In this document: one piece after another, positions 10,129 through 19,792 of the stretch
How the letters are laid out: every line of letters begins with the position of its first letter
Position numbering within the stretch: the first letter of the stretch is position 1
Assembly: GCA_023248635.1 (NCBI GenBank)
Contig: JAHFED010000007.1
Location: 98,942 to 162,941, forward strand
Direction: 5' to 3'
Origin: Myxococcales bacterium
GTDB lineage: Bacteria; Myxococcota; UBA727; VGSZ01
Length of the DNA stretch: 64,000 nt
Notes under the pieces: model-generated
Seen by the model: the letters and a program-made list of their open reading frames with translations, nothing else
Database searches by the model: none
Told to the model about the DNA's origin: nothing
Position numbers and translations under genes: made by a program

Positions 10129-11709
10129 ATGAAGAAGCAAGCGGACGTCATCGTCGTCGGCGGCGGACACAACGGCCTGGTCGCTGCTTTGTTGTTGGCC
10201 AAGCGCGGTCTGGACGTGGTGGTGCTCGAGGAGCGCGACGTCGTCGGCGGCGCGGTGCGCACCGAGAAGCCCTTCAAGAAGGTCCCGGACCTGGCGACGT
10301 CGACGGGGGCCTATCTCTTGGGCGTGATGCCACCGGAGATCATGCACATCACCGGCGTCGAGCTGCCGCTCAAGCGCCGCGATCCCCACTACTTCCTGCC
10401 CAAGCGCGACCAGGGCTACCTGCTCTTGGGCAGCGACCAGCAAGCGATGAAGGAGCAGTTCACGGCCTTTTTTTCCGAGGCCGACTGGAAGGCCAACGAG
10501 CTGATGCAAGCCGAGCTCTGCCAGCTGCGCGACGACATCGCCCCCACTTGGTTGCAGGAGCCCCTGAGCATCGAAGAAACCGCCGCCCAATTCGTGCGCG
10601 CGCCCCTGCGCCAGGTCTTCATCGATCTCTGCCGCAAGCCCGTGCGCGACCATCTCGAGCGCTTCCCCTTTCGCAGCGATCTGGTGAAGGCCATGTACGG
10701 CGTCACCGACGGTTTTTCGGGGTTGTTTGGTACCTGGGATACGCCCGGCACCGGCATGAATTTCCTCGTCCACAACATGTGTCGACTCCCCGGCAGCGAC
10801 GGCACCTGGATGGTCGTCGAGGGCGGCATGGGCACCATCACCCAACGCTTCGCCCACGCGGCCATCGCAGCCGGCGCCACCATTCAGACCGGGGCCAAGG
10901 TGGAAAAGATCCTCGTCGAAGGCGGCAAAGTCTGCGGCGTGCGCACCGCCCAGCAAGAAGTCAAAGCCAAGGTCGTCGTCGTCAACGCCGATCCCTTTCG
11001 CATGCGCGATCTGGTCGGCGCCGCTGCCTTCCCCGCCGCCTACAATGAGCGCCTCGACAGCTATCGGCGCGATGGCTCCACGTTCAAGGTGAACCTCGCA
11101 CTCTCGGGACTGCCCAAGTTTAATTGCCTGAAGGAGGATCGGGGACAATATGGTCCCACCATTCACCTTCTCCCCGATGAAGAACACGTGATGCAGTCAC
11201 TTGTCGACAGCTTCAACGACGTTAAAGCCGGCCGCCTGCCAAAATTTCCCACCATCGAATGGTACATTCATACCACCGTCGATCCATCGCTCAAGGATTC
11301 ACAAGGAAATCACAACTCGGCCCTGTTCGTGCAGTGGGTGCCGCACACGCTCTCGGGCACCACCTGGGAGCAGGAGGAGGCCGGCTACGTGCGGCACCTG
11401 CTGTCGATCTGTGATCAGTTCGCGCCGGGCACCAGCGACCTCGTCGTCGACACCTTTCCCCTGCACCCCAGCAAGATCGAGGACTACTTCGGCATCACGC
11501 GCGGCCACATTCACCATGTCGACAACTCTTTCGGCTTCTCCGATCGCCTCCCCTACCGCCAGCCCGTCGACGGCCTCTATTCGGCCTCAGCGGGCACTCA
11601 TCCCGCGGGCTCCGTCATCGGCTGCGCCGGTCACAACGCGGCGATGCGCGTCCTCAAGGATCTCGGCAAGCAGGACGGCTCGAGCCCAGCGACGTCGTCG
11701 TCATCCTGA
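10129..11709 (+). CDS. FAD-dependent phytoene-desaturase/PYROXD2-like oxidoreductase
   Basis: A 526-residue flavoprotein. The N-terminal Rossmann motif 'DVIVVGGGHNGLVAALLLAKRG' is followed by 'VVVLEERDVVGGAVRTE', as in the amine oxidase/phytoene desaturase superfamily. Near the middle lies 'VVEGGMGTITQRFAHAAIAAGA', another family block. The C-terminal FAD contact 'GLYSASAGTHPAGSVIGCAGHNAA' is present. The profile fits the CrtI-like NAD(P)/FAD oxidoreductases related to PYROXD2, which occur widely outside carotenoid clusters. Carotenoid work is only a possibility: no crtB or crtE is near. Codons at 11100-11310 are notably less GC-rich. Its stop overlaps the convergent permease gene. Confidence 0.88.
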   Translation: MKKQADVIVVGGGHNGLVAALLLAKRGLDVVVLEERDVVGGAVRTEKPFKKVPDLATSTGAYLLGVMPPEIMHITGVELPLKRRDPHYFLPKRDQGYLLLGSDQQAMKEQFTAFFSEADWKANELMQAELCQLRDDIAPTWLQEPLSIEETAAQFVRAPLRQVFIDLCRKPVRDHLERFPFRSDLVKAMYGVTDGFSGLFGTWDTPGTGMNFLVHNMCRLPGSDGTWMVVEGGMGTITQRFAHAAIAAGATIQTGAKVEKILVEGGKVCGVRTAQQEVKAKVVVVNADPFRMRDLVGAAAFPAAYNERLDSYRRDGSTFKVNLALSGLPKFNCLKEDRGQYGPTIHLLPDEEHVMQSLVDSFNDVKAGRLPKFPTIEWYIHTTVDPSLKDSQGNHNSALFVQWVPHTLSGTTWEQEEAGYVRHLLSICDQFAPGTSDLVVDTFPLHPSKIEDYFGITRGHIHHVDNSFGFSDRLPYRQPVDGLYSASAGTHPAGSVIGCAGHNAAMRVLKDLGKQDGSSPATSSSS

Positions 11710-12483
11710 GGCCCCGGTGTAGCTGCGCAGCGCCCGTCGCCACACCAGCCGCGACGCAATGAAGGCCGCGCAGGCCACGGCGGGGCTGGCCAGCATCCAG
11801 GTCGACGTCGACCGCCCCAACAGGGCCTCGGCGGGTACGGTCGTCAAAAAGGCGACGGGCACCACGAAGGTAAAGACCAAGCGATAGATCGCAGGATAGG
11901 CGGCCATGGGAAAGCGGCCGGCGTCGAGCAGCCCGCGCAGCACCTCGGTGGCGTTGTAGATCTTGGTGAACCACACCGACGTCGTCGCCACCAGGAACCA
12001 GAGCGCATAGAGCAGCACCACGCCGGCGCCGAAGGGAACCACCGCCACCACAGACCAGCCCCCCGCGCGCTGCGATTCCCACAAGCCCCAGGCACAGACC
12101 AGCGCACCAAAGACCACGTCGGGGACGCCCCAAGGCGAAAGCACCCGCAGCGAGACCTGCAGCTGGCTGTCGAGAGGTTTCAAGAGCAGGAGGTCGAGCG
12201 TGCCCTCCTGCACATGGGTCACGATCCGACTCAGGTTCGGCGACAACACCGAGGCCACCACGCCGGTGAAGATGGAGAAAACGCCGAGAACGACGGCGCC
12301 TTCATGTACGGTCCATCCAGGAAATCCGGCGCCTGCGCGATAAAATAACCACAAGGAAAATGCGGAACCAAAGAGATTTCCAAAGCTCGAGAGACAGGCG
12401 AAAATAAAATTGCCGCGGTACTCCATCTCGGCAGCCCACGAGGTCCGCCAAAAGAGCCGCAGGACCTTGGCAATGCGGATCAT
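11701..12483 (-). CDS. ABC-2 type exporter permease (COG3694-like)
   Basis: A membrane protein of 260 residues with about six hydrophobic stretches and the block 'THVQEGTLDLLLLKPLDSQLQVSLR', characteristic of the ABC-2-like permeases of the COG4586-4587-3694 exporter. The start ATG 12483 overlaps the previous stop in an ATGA, showing translational coupling. It is the last gene of the three-gene exporter and overlaps the convergent oxidoreductase stop by 9 bp. The substrate is unknown. Confidence 0.87.
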   Translation of the reverse strand: MIRIAKVLRLFWRTSWAAEMEYRGNFIFACLSSFGNLFGSAFSLWLFYRAGAGFPGWTVHEGAVVLGVFSIFTGVVASVLSPNLSRIVTHVQEGTLDLLLLKPLDSQLQVSLRVLSPWGVPDVVFGALVCAWGLWESQRAGGWSVVAVVPFGAGVVLLYALWFLVATTSVWFTKIYNATEVLRGLLDAGRFPMAAYPAIYRLVFTFVVPVAFLTTVPAEALLGRSTSTWMLASPAVACAAFIASRLVWRRALRSYTGASG

Positions 12484-13274
12484 GCGCCCATCGCCGAGAA
12501 CCGGCGCAACCCGGCCCGCCACAAGAGCCGGTTGGCAACGACAACGGCAACGAACCATCCGCTCATGATCGCCGCTGCTTGGGCGAGCTCAGCCGTGCTC
12601 ACGGTGCCCATCAGCACCTTGGCCGGGAACCAGATCAAATAGGGAAAAGGGCTATAAAGAATAATCTCACGAAACTGAGGCGGAAAAAAATCAAGTGGAG
12701 CAATGGCACCGCCGAAGAAAAGGTAGGCTAGAAACGTCACCATCTCAATGGAAGAAGCCCGCTCTGTCCAGAAACATCCCATCGCGATCGTGTATTGAAT
12801 AGCGAAACGCAAGCAGAAGGCAGCGCCGCCGAAGAAGAAGAACCAGGCCAGCGTCGACGGCGCCGGTACGAACCAGGCCGCCGGATAGATCGCAAAGAAG
12901 AGCGCGACCAGAAAGATCGAGAAGGGGAGGCGCGCGATGCGCTCGGCGATGTGGCTCATCACGTGGCGCCACACGGGATCGATGGGCTGCAAGAGAATGG
13001 GCGCCAGCTTGCCTTGCACCACCTGCTCCTCGAAGGCCCAGATGACATAGACGATGGTCAGCTGCCGCACGACGAAGACGGCCAGGAAGTAGCGCACGAC
13101 CTCGATCGACGTGAGCGCGAACGACGCCCGCTCGGTGGCCTGAAACCACACGCCCATCAGGATGAAGGAGAGAGAGTTCGACAGCGCCCAGAGGATGAGC
13201 TCGGCGCGGTACTCGGTCATGAAGGCGTAGTTGCTCCGAAACAGGCCGCGCACCCGGAGCAGAAAAAGGCTCAT
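12480..13274 (-). CDS. ABC-2 type exporter permease (COG4587-like)
   Basis: A 264-residue membrane protein paired with the next permease. It has hydrophobic helices around 'FILMGVWFQ', 'VRYFLAVFVVRQLTIVYVIW', 'FSIFLVALFFAIYP' and 'VTFLAYLFFGGAIAPLDFFP'. It also has the block 'VVQGKLAPILLQPIDPVWRH', the counterpart of the LKPLD segment of its partner. Start ATG 13274 overlaps the ATPase stop by ATGA. The two permeases probably form a heterodimer with the ATPase encoded upstream. Substrate unknown. Confidence 0.88.
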   Translation of the reverse strand: MSLFLLRVRGLFRSNYAFMTEYRAELILWALSNSLSFILMGVWFQATERASFALTSIEVVRYFLAVFVVRQLTIVYVIWAFEEQVVQGKLAPILLQPIDPVWRHVMSHIAERIARLPFSIFLVALFFAIYPAAWFVPAPSTLAWFFFFGGAAFCLRFAIQYTIAMGCFWTERASSIEMVTFLAYLFFGGAIAPLDFFPPQFREIILYSPFPYLIWFPAKVLMGTVSTAELAQAAAIMSGWFVAVVVANRLLWRAGLRRFSAMGA

Positions 13275-14314
13275 GCCGGCTCCGACGACGACGACCTTGG
13301 GTTCTTGGCTGCCCGCTCCGCTCCGTGGTCTCCGCGGATCGCGCGCCCGATAAGCTCTTCGATGGGTGGGTCTTGGACGCTGAGATCTTTGGGGTCGAGC
13401 CGCGCCAGGATGCGAGTCAAGGTCTCTCGGAGCACCGCGGGCTCGACGACGAAATGGGCCACCCGCCCCTCGGTCTTTGTGTGATGCACGCCTTGGCCCG
13501 CCACGACCAAGGCAACGTCGACGTCGGTGACCGGCCTGTCGAGCTTGATCTGGATCTCCTTTTTGGGTTGGAAGCGTGCGGTGAGATCGCTGAGGTCGCC
13601 GTCGAAGACCAACTGGCCCTCGTGGATGACCAACACGCGGCTGCACAGGGCAGTGATGTCGGCCATGTAGTGGGAGGTCAGCAGGATCGTCGCCCCGGTC
13701 GCCTCGTTGTAGCGCTTGAGGAATTCGCGAACCGCTACCTGGGCATTGACGTCGAGACCCAAGGTCGGTTCGTCGAGAAAGAGCACCTTGGGCCGGTGCA
13801 GCAGCGACGCCAGCAGCTCGCACTTCATGCGCTCGCCAAGGCTCAGCTTGCGCACGGGCTGGTCGAGCAGAGCACTCACCTCGAGCATGCCGCTGAGCTC
13901 GTCCACCCGGCGGCGCATTTCGACGTCGTCGATGCCATAGATGGCGGCGTTCAGCTGGAAAGTGTCCTTGGCCGGCAGGTCCCAGAGCAGCTGCTGCTTG
14001 TTGCCCATGACCAGCGCGATCTGGGCGAGGAAGGCTGGCTTTTTGTCAAAGGGCGTGAAGCCACAGACGACGGCCTCGCCTCCGGTGGGCAACAACAGGC
14101 CCGAGAGCATCTTCAACGTCGTCGTCTTGCCGGCGCCATTTTGTCCGAGGAAGCCCACGCGTTCGCCGGATTCGATGTCGAAGGAGACGTCTTTGACTGC
14201 ATCGGTGTGTTTGTACTGACGATCGAAAAAGTGCCGAAGACTGCCGCCGACGCCGTCTTTGCGCACCGGCACCTTGAACGAGCGCGAGAGCTTGCCGGCC
14301 TGGATGATGGGCAT
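13271..14314 (-). CDS. ABC exporter ATP-binding protein (COG4586-like)
   Basis: A 347-residue ATPase that drives the two permeases downstream. Walker A is GQNGAGKTTTLKML near residue 58. The signature is 'LSLGERMKCELLASLLHRPKVLFLDEPTLGLD', split here into the usual C-loop and Walker B, and the H-loop is in 'TILLTSHYMADI'. The N-terminal 'FKVPVRKDGVGGSLRHFFDRQYKHTDAV' insertion is typical of this subgroup, whose ATPases keep a long loop before Walker A. It heads a coupled operon of three genes (ATGA overlaps). Start ATG 14314. Confidence 0.92.
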   Translation of the reverse strand: MPIIQAGKLSRSFKVPVRKDGVGGSLRHFFDRQYKHTDAVKDVSFDIESGERVGFLGQNGAGKTTTLKMLSGLLLPTGGEAVVCGFTPFDKKPAFLAQIALVMGNKQQLLWDLPAKDTFQLNAAIYGIDDVEMRRRVDELSGMLEVSALLDQPVRKLSLGERMKCELLASLLHRPKVLFLDEPTLGLDVNAQVAVREFLKRYNEATGATILLTSHYMADITALCSRVLVIHEGQLVFDGDLSDLTARFQPKKEIQIKLDRPVTDVDVALVVAGQGVHHTKTEGRVAHFVVEPAVLRETLTRILARLDPKDLSVQDPPIEELIGRAIRGDHGAERAAKNPRSSSSEPA

Positions 14315-14391
14315 GACGACAACGCCTCTTAGCAGGCGGCCGAAAAAGCCGCTTCGCGCGCTCAGGAACCGGCAGAGGAGAGACCTGCAGA

Positions 14392-15447
14392 ATGCCCGAA
14401 CAGGCTATAGCTCGGCGCGTGAACGGCCTGAGCGTACTGCTGCCCGGCGGATTGGCGACGTTGCTGGCGCTCTATCTCGCGCCGATCTTGATCACTGCCG
14501 CCAACCGCTACGGCATCGTCGACAAGCCCAAGCCTCCCCTCAAGGCCCAGGCGGCACCCGTCGCCTACCTCGGTGGGCTCGTGGTGTTCGCGGCCTTCTT
14601 GTTGTCGCTGGCCATCACCTTCCCTTTCGATCAACGGGTGTTGGCCATCCTGCTGTGCGCCTCCCTCGTCGTCGCCGTCGGCCTGGTCGATGACCTCGGC
14701 ACCCTGATCCCGCGGGACAAGCTGATCGGACAACTGGTGGCCGCGCTCGTGCTCGTGAAGGGCGGAGTGAAGGTCGACATCGCCGCCGTGCCCTTCCCGC
14801 TCGACGAGGCCCTGAGCATGCTCTGGATGGTCACCTGCATGAACGCCTTCAACATCGTCGATGTCAGCGATGGGTTGGCGACCACCGCCGCTTTGGTCGG
14901 CAGCCTGGGGGCAGCGGCCATCGCGGTCTTCAACGACGAGCCCATGATCGCAGCGATGTCGGCGTCGTTGTTCGGGGCCAGCCTTGGTTTTCTGCGGGTC
15001 AACCGGCAGCCCGCGCGCATGTACCTCGGCGACACGGGATCCATGTTTCTCGGCGCCATGCTCGGAGCCCTGGCCATGATCGGCAACTACAGCAGCGCCA
15101 ACGTCGTCAGCGCCTGGTTTGTGCCCCTGTGTTTGCTGGCGATTCCGCTCTTCGATCTCGCGCTGGTGATCGTCGCGCGCATCAGGACCGGCCGCCCCGT
15201 CTATCACGGCTCTCCCGATCACTTTGCGGTGCGCCTGCGGCACCATGGCAAGCCAGCCCGCTTCGCCGCCCGCAGCGCCGGTGTCGTCGGCGCCGTCGTC
15301 GTCGCCGCCGGGCTCTTCTCCATGCCCCTCGACGACGTCGATGCCGCCGCGGTCTTTGGCATCACCGCCGCGGTGTTGGTCGGCACTTTGCTCTTCGTGC
15401 TGCTGCGCCTGCCGCCGAATCCGCCCGTCGCCGGACCCGGAGCTTGA
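14392..15447 (+). CDS. Undecaprenyl-phosphate sugar-1-phosphate transferase (WecA/TagO/MraY family)
   Basis: Integral membrane enzyme of 351 residues that starts lipid-linked glycan synthesis by moving a sugar phosphate, usually GlcNAc-1-P, to undecaprenyl phosphate. It has about ten hydrophobic segments. Catalytic blocks are 'AVGLVDDLGTLIPRDKLIGQ' (Asp-Asp), 'NAFNIVDVSDGLA', 'MYLGDTGSMFLGAMLG' and 'HGSPDHFAVRL', which stands in for the HxxHHxxxR loop of WecA-type enzymes. The stop overlaps the start of the GT4 gene (TTGA), so the two are coupled. They may start a polysaccharide or O-antigen chain. Confidence 0.9.
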   Translation: MPEQAIARRVNGLSVLLPGGLATLLALYLAPILITAANRYGIVDKPKPPLKAQAAPVAYLGGLVVFAAFLLSLAITFPFDQRVLAILLCASLVVAVGLVDDLGTLIPRDKLIGQLVAALVLVKGGVKVDIAAVPFPLDEALSMLWMVTCMNAFNIVDVSDGLATTAALVGSLGAAAIAVFNDEPMIAAMSASLFGASLGFLRVNRQPARMYLGDTGSMFLGAMLGALAMIGNYSSANVVSAWFVPLCLLAIPLFDLALVIVARIRTGRPVYHGSPDHFAVRLRHHGKPARFAARSAGVVGAVVVAAGLFSMPLDDVDAAAVFGITAAVLVGTLLFVLLRLPPNPPVAGPGA

Positions 15448-16631
15448 GCGGCGTCGTTCACATCATCACCTCGCTCGAGCGCGGCGGGGCCCAACGCAAC
15501 ACCCTCGAAACCGTCGCCCGGCTGCACCATCCAGCGCGCCCCCAGCTCCTGGTGACCGGAGCGCTGCCTGACGATCCCTCGGTCGGCCTCGACGACGAAG
15601 CCGCCTCGCGTCTGGGGAGTCGCCTGCTGCGGGTGCCGGCACTGCAGAACCCTTTGGGATGGCACGACGTCGGCGCGCTGCTCGATCTCGGGCGGCTCTT
15701 GGCCCGCGAGGTCGCGCGGCTGCGGCCCCCCGTGGTCGTCCACACCCACTCCTCCAAAGCCGGGGTGCTCGGACGCTTGGCAGCCCAGACCGTCAACGGC
15801 GTCGTCGTCGTTCACACGGTGCATGGCTTCGGACTGCAGGCATTGGGCGCCCGACGAGCCTGGTTGCTCGAAGCCGCTGAACGCAGCGTGTCCCCGCTGG
15901 CCGCGCGTTATGTCTTCGTCAGCAGCGCCGACCGCCGCCGGGCCGCTGAGCTTGGCATCGATGAGCGCAAGACGCGGCTGATTCGCTCCGGCATCGACCT
16001 CGATCGCTTCACGGCGTTGCCCGACCGCGCCACGGCGCGAAAGCAGCTCGACGTCGACGCTGATGCTCTGGTGGTGCTGACCCTGGCCAACTGCAAGCCG
16101 CAGAAGGACCCGCTCTTTCACATCGAGATCTTTCGCGCTCTGGTCGATCGCTGTCCCCGCGCCCGCGGCATCTTCGTCGGCGACGGACCGCTGCGTCCCC
16201 AGGTCGAGGCGCGCATCGCGGCCCTCGGTCTGCAAGCACACGTGCTGTTGCAGGGCAACGTCGTCGACGTGCGGCCCTTCCTGGCAGCCGCCGACGTCTT
16301 CTTGCTGGCTTCGGCCTGGGAAGGTTTGCCGCGCAGCGTCCTGGAGGCCACCGCGGCCGGACTCCCCTGCGTCGTCAAGGACACGGGCTGGGCCGACGAC
16401 ACCGCCTTCGCCCACTCGATCCGAGCTCTCCCCATCGACGCGTCCGCCGCCGCCTTCGCCGACGCCCTGATCCTCAAGCACCGCGCAGCGCCCAAGAGGC
16501 TGCCCCGGGAGTTCACCCAGGAGGGCATGCTCGCGGCCCTCAAGGACCTCTACGACGAGCTGTGCGGTCCGGTGTTCGATGACGACGAACGCCTCAAGAT
16601 GCTTCGCCGTCGTCGTCGTCTGCGCCGCTGA
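15444..16631 (+). CDS. Family 4 glycosyltransferase
   Basis: A 395-residue GT4 enzyme. Its start 'GVVHIITSLERGGAQRNTLETV' is the acceptor-side loop of the GT4 family and 'VVHTHSSKAGVLGRLAA' matches the next block. The donor side has 'KPQKDPLFHIEIFRAL', 'IFVGDGPLRPQVEARIAALGL' and 'LLASAWEGLPRSVLEATAAGLPCVV', which carries the EX7E pattern. TTG at 15444 is taken as the start because it overlaps the upstream stop and precedes the first family residues at once. The 3' end overlaps the convergent pilR gene by 38 bp. Donor and acceptor are not readable. Confidence 0.89.
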   Translation: MSGVVHIITSLERGGAQRNTLETVARLHHPARPQLLVTGALPDDPSVGLDDEAASRLGSRLLRVPALQNPLGWHDVGALLDLGRLLAREVARLRPPVVVHTHSSKAGVLGRLAAQTVNGVVVVHTVHGFGLQALGARRAWLLEAAERSVSPLAARYVFVSSADRRRAAELGIDERKTRLIRSGIDLDRFTALPDRATARKQLDVDADALVVLTLANCKPQKDPLFHIEIFRALVDRCPRARGIFVGDGPLRPQVEARIAALGLQAHVLLQGNVVDVRPFLAAADVFLLASAWEGLPRSVLEATAAGLPCVVKDTGWADDTAFAHSIRALPIDASAAAFADALILKHRAAPKRLPREFTQEGMLAALKDLYDELCGPVFDDDERLKMLRRRRRLRR

Positions 16632-18000
16632 TGCCCAACTTGGCGAGTCGGTAGCGAAAGGAGCGAAACGAGAGGCTCAAGAGCTCCGCGGCCTTCTTCT
16701 TACGGCCATTGGTGCGCACCAGCGCCTTTTCGAGCAGGCGCCGTTCGTAGGCCTCGAGCACGGCCTCGAGCTCCAAGCCGTCGGGCGGGATGTCTTCGAC
16801 GACGACGGCTGCGGCGGGCAGCAAGGATTGGGTGCCGCGCATGGCCGCGGGGAAGGCATCGAGATCGACGACGTTCGCCGACGCCAGGGTGATACCGCGC
16901 TCGATCACGTTCTCGAGCTCGCGCACGTTGCCGGGCCAGTTCCAGTCCATCAGCACGCGCAGGGCCCGATCGCTGACAGCGCGCACCGGCGACTGCTGCT
17001 GCTCGGCGAACTTCGCGATGAAGGCTTCGACGAGGAGGGGAATGTCTGCGCGCCGCTCGCGCAAGGCCGGCAGGCGGATCTGAATGACGTTCAAGCGGAA
17101 AAAGAGGTCCTCGCGAAAGCGGCCCTTCTCTACCTCGGCCTCGAGGTGCCGGTTGGTGGCAGCGATGACGCGGCAGTCGACGTCGATGTCGAGGGTGCCG
17201 CCGACCCGGCGCACTTTGCGCTCTTGCAACACGCGCAGCAGCTTCACCTGCATGGCCAGCGGGAGCTCACCGATCTCGTCGAGAAAGACCGTGCCTTTGT
17301 CGGCGCGCTCGAAGAGCCCGGGCTTGTCGGCGACGGCGCCGGTAAAGCTCCCTCGGCTGTGGCCAAAAAGCTCGCTCTCGATCAGGTTCTCGGGGATGGC
17401 GCCACAGTTGATGGCGATGATGGCCTCGTTGGTACGGGGCCCTCGAGAGTGGATCGCGCGGGCGACCAGCTCTTTGCCGGTGCCGCTCTCACCCGTGAGC
17501 AAGATGGTCGTGCGCGTCGGCGCCACCTTGTGGATGAGCTCGAAGACCTCTTGCATCTTTTCCGACGAGCCCAGCAACCGCGCGTTGGCGGCGCGGGCGT
17601 CGAGGGTGGCCCGCAGCGCGCGGTTCTCGGTCTGGAGGTGACGACGTTCGAGAGCGCGATCGATGAGCACCGTGAGCTCGTCGACCTTGAAGGGCTTGAT
17701 GATGTAGTCGTAGGCGCCGGCCTTCATGGCAACGATTGCCGTCTCGGTCGTCGCAAAAGCCGTCATCATCACCAGCTGGGTCGACGGCGCATTCTTGCTG
17801 ACCCACGAGAGCACATCCATGCCGCTGCCTTTGGGCAGGCGCAGATCCGAGAGCACCAGATCGTAAGTCTCGTCCTTCAGGCGAGCGACGGCGTCGACGG
17901 CGTCCTTGGCCGAACGCACCTGGTGCCCGCTGCGCTTCAGGAGGATCTCGAGAAACTCGCGAATCGACGTTTCGTCGTCGACGACCAGAATGCTCGCCAT
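16594..18000 (-). CDS. pilR: Sigma-54 response regulator, PilR type
   Basis: A 468-residue transcription activator. The receiver domain has 'ILVVDDE', Asp in 'LVLSDLRLPKGSGMDV' and Lys in 'YDYIIKPFK'. The AAA+ module has Walker A GESGTGKE, the sigma-54 contact loop 'HSRGSFTGA' (GSFTGA in place of GAFTGA) and Walker B 'FLDEIGELPL'. A Fis-type HTH ends the protein ('NGRKKKAAELLSLSFRSFRYRLAKLGI'). It lies 69 bp downstream of the PilS-like kinase and ends the pil block, so it probably controls pilin transcription. The pilA target is not next to it in this window. The start at 18000 directly precedes the receiver. Confidence 0.92.
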   Translation of the reverse strand: MASILVVDDETSIREFLEILLKRSGHQVRSAKDAVDAVARLKDETYDLVLSDLRLPKGSGMDVLSWVSKNAPSTQLVMMTAFATTETAIVAMKAGAYDYIIKPFKVDELTVLIDRALERRHLQTENRALRATLDARAANARLLGSSEKMQEVFELIHKVAPTRTTILLTGESGTGKELVARAIHSRGPRTNEAIIAINCGAIPENLIESELFGHSRGSFTGAVADKPGLFERADKGTVFLDEIGELPLAMQVKLLRVLQERKVRRVGGTLDIDVDCRVIAATNRHLEAEVEKGRFREDLFFRLNVIQIRLPALRERRADIPLLVEAFIAKFAEQQQSPVRAVSDRALRVLMDWNWPGNVRELENVIERGITLASANVVDLDAFPAAMRGTQSLLPAAAVVVEDIPPDGLELEAVLEAYERRLLEKALVRTNGRKKKAAELLSLSFRSFRYRLAKLGISGADDDDGEAS

Positions 18001-18069
18001 GGGCTCCCTTCGAAGACGAGCCAGCGTCGTGAACATCACAACGCCAACTCTTGCGCTCTGGCACGAACA

Positions 18070-19644
18070 TCAGGCCGCCGCAGATGAGCGGTCAAGGGCG
18101 AGGTGAACGCTGAAGCGGGCTCCGCCCAACGGAGACGTACTGACGTTGATGCTGCCCCCATTTTGGCGCACCAACTGTTGACACGTCGCCAGTCCGAGGC
18201 CGTTGCCGTCGGGCCGGGTCGTGAAGAAGGGCTCGAACACACGATCGCGCAGCTCTTCGGGAACGCCGGGGCCGTCGTCATCGACGTGGAAGATCACCTC
18301 CTCGCCTTCGCTGCGGACGCTGACGTTCACGGTGCCTCCGCGTCCCGCCAGGGCAATGACGGCGTCGGCGTTGACCAGCAGGTTCCACAAGACCTGGCGC
18401 AGCTGGGCAGGATCGCAGCGGGCGACGACGTCGACGTGTGCCTCGCAACGTCCAAGCTCGACGCTGACGGCCTTCAAGCCGTTCTTTGCGGTCTGGGTCA
18501 GCTCCTCCAGCAAAGCCCGAGAGGGCACGCCCTGCGCGCGGGGCGCCGACGGCCGGGCATAGGTCAGAAACTCTTCGACGAGCTTGGAGAGGCGTTCGGC
18601 TTCGCGCTGCACGATGCCCAGCATGCGCCCGCCTTCTTCGTCGAGGCGGGGCGCGTCGGCGCTGAGAAGCTGGAGACAGCCAATCATCGCCGCCAGCGGA
18701 TTGCGCACCTCGTGGGCCAAACCGGCCGCCAGACGGCCCAGCTCGGCGAGCCGTTCGGCGTTGGCGACCTCACCCTGCAGCCGCCGCAATTCCGTGAGAT
18801 CTTGAAACACCACGACGCTGCCGGCGCGCTCCACCCCGACCAGGGGAGCCACGCTGCCGCCGATGAAGCGAGCACCGCGCCCGGGCACCGCCACCTCGAG
18901 CTCGAAGCGATCGTTGGCGGCCACGATCTGCTCCGACAGCACCCCGTAGCGCGCACCCAGCGGGCGCCCGATCAGATCCCGAGCCCCCAGAATCTCACCG
19001 CCGGCGCCGTTGACGTAGGCGACACAGCCGTTTTCGTCGATGCTCATCACGCCCGACGGCAGGCTGCCCAGTACGTCGGCGTAGAGCTGCTCGAGGCGTT
19101 CGATCTCGGCGTGGGCGTCTTCGAGACGCTCTGAAGCGCGGCTCAGCTGCGTGGTCAGATAACCACCCAGGACCGCGACCAGGAAGAAGGACGCCCCGTT
19201 GGTGAGAAACGAGGGCACCAACTCCTCGAGCGGTGCATGACCCAAGACCGGAATGAGGTGCGCGGCCTGCAGCCCGAGCACGAGGGCGTACATGCTCGTC
19301 GACACCATGGCGATCACCATGGCCCCCGAACGCGAGAGCACGATGGCCGCGTTCAACACCGCGAGCGAATAGAGGAAGACAAAAATACTCTCGACGCCGC
19401 CGGTCAGCACGACCAAGAAGCTGCTGACGACGGCGTCGGCGCACAGCTGCAGGTAGGCGACGGCGACGACGTGGCGGTTGCGAAAGCGCCAGATCCACAA
19501 GGCACCGGCGAGGATCGTCGTGTAGCTCAACCCGGCGATGGCGTAGAGCAGCACAGCCGCCCGCGCGAACAGCACCTCCTCGGTGGTGGCCTTCACCGCC
19601 ATCGCCGTTCCCAACAGGAGGGTGACGACGATGGCGCGAAACAC
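18070..19644 (-). CDS. pilS: Sensor histidine kinase, PilS type
   Basis: A 524-residue inner-membrane kinase with about six hydrophobic helices in the first 190 residues. It has a PAS-like segment ('VLGSLPSGVMSIDENGCVAYVNGAGGEILG'), an H-box 'LAAGLAHEVRNPLAAM', an N-box 'LWNLLVNADAVI', and G-boxes 'VDDDGPGVPEEL' and 'NGLGLATCQQLV'. It is the partner of the downstream PilR. The start is unclear. In-frame codons before GTG 19644 read R-L-T-W-L-L, like the usual PilS N-terminus, but no ATG, GTG or TTG is found back to the first in-frame stop. A CTG start a few codons upstream is possible. Confidence 0.9.
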   Translation of the reverse strand: MFRAIVVTLLLGTAMAVKATTEEVLFARAAVLLYAIAGLSYTTILAGALWIWRFRNRHVVAVAYLQLCADAVVSSFLVVLTGGVESIFVFLYSLAVLNAAIVLSRSGAMVIAMVSTSMYALVLGLQAAHLIPVLGHAPLEELVPSFLTNGASFFLVAVLGGYLTTQLSRASERLEDAHAEIERLEQLYADVLGSLPSGVMSIDENGCVAYVNGAGGEILGARDLIGRPLGARYGVLSEQIVAANDRFELEVAVPGRGARFIGGSVAPLVGVERAGSVVVFQDLTELRRLQGEVANAERLAELGRLAAGLAHEVRNPLAAMIGCLQLLSADAPRLDEEGGRMLGIVQREAERLSKLVEEFLTYARPSAPRAQGVPSRALLEELTQTAKNGLKAVSVELGRCEAHVDVVARCDPAQLRQVLWNLLVNADAVIALAGRGGTVNVSVRSEGEEVIFHVDDDGPGVPEELRDRVFEPFFTTRPDGNGLGLATCQQLVRQNGGSINVSTSPLGGARFSVHLALDRSSAAA

Positions 19645-19792
19645 CAGCAGCCACGTCAGCCGAACGCGGATGCCGTCTTCACGCGAGGGCGGTCCAGCCG
19701 CGTTGCCGGTCCTGGTGAGCGACCGCGAAGGCGCTCGTTCTACCGGGGCATCGCGCCAATTCAGACGACGCCCCTTTCCCCTTCGAGTCGGC

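Noticed and set aside
10129..11709. Carotenoid cluster around the desaturase-like gene and the sterol-desaturase gene
   Set aside because: No crtB, crtE or lycopene cyclase is present and the genes are 40 kb apart.
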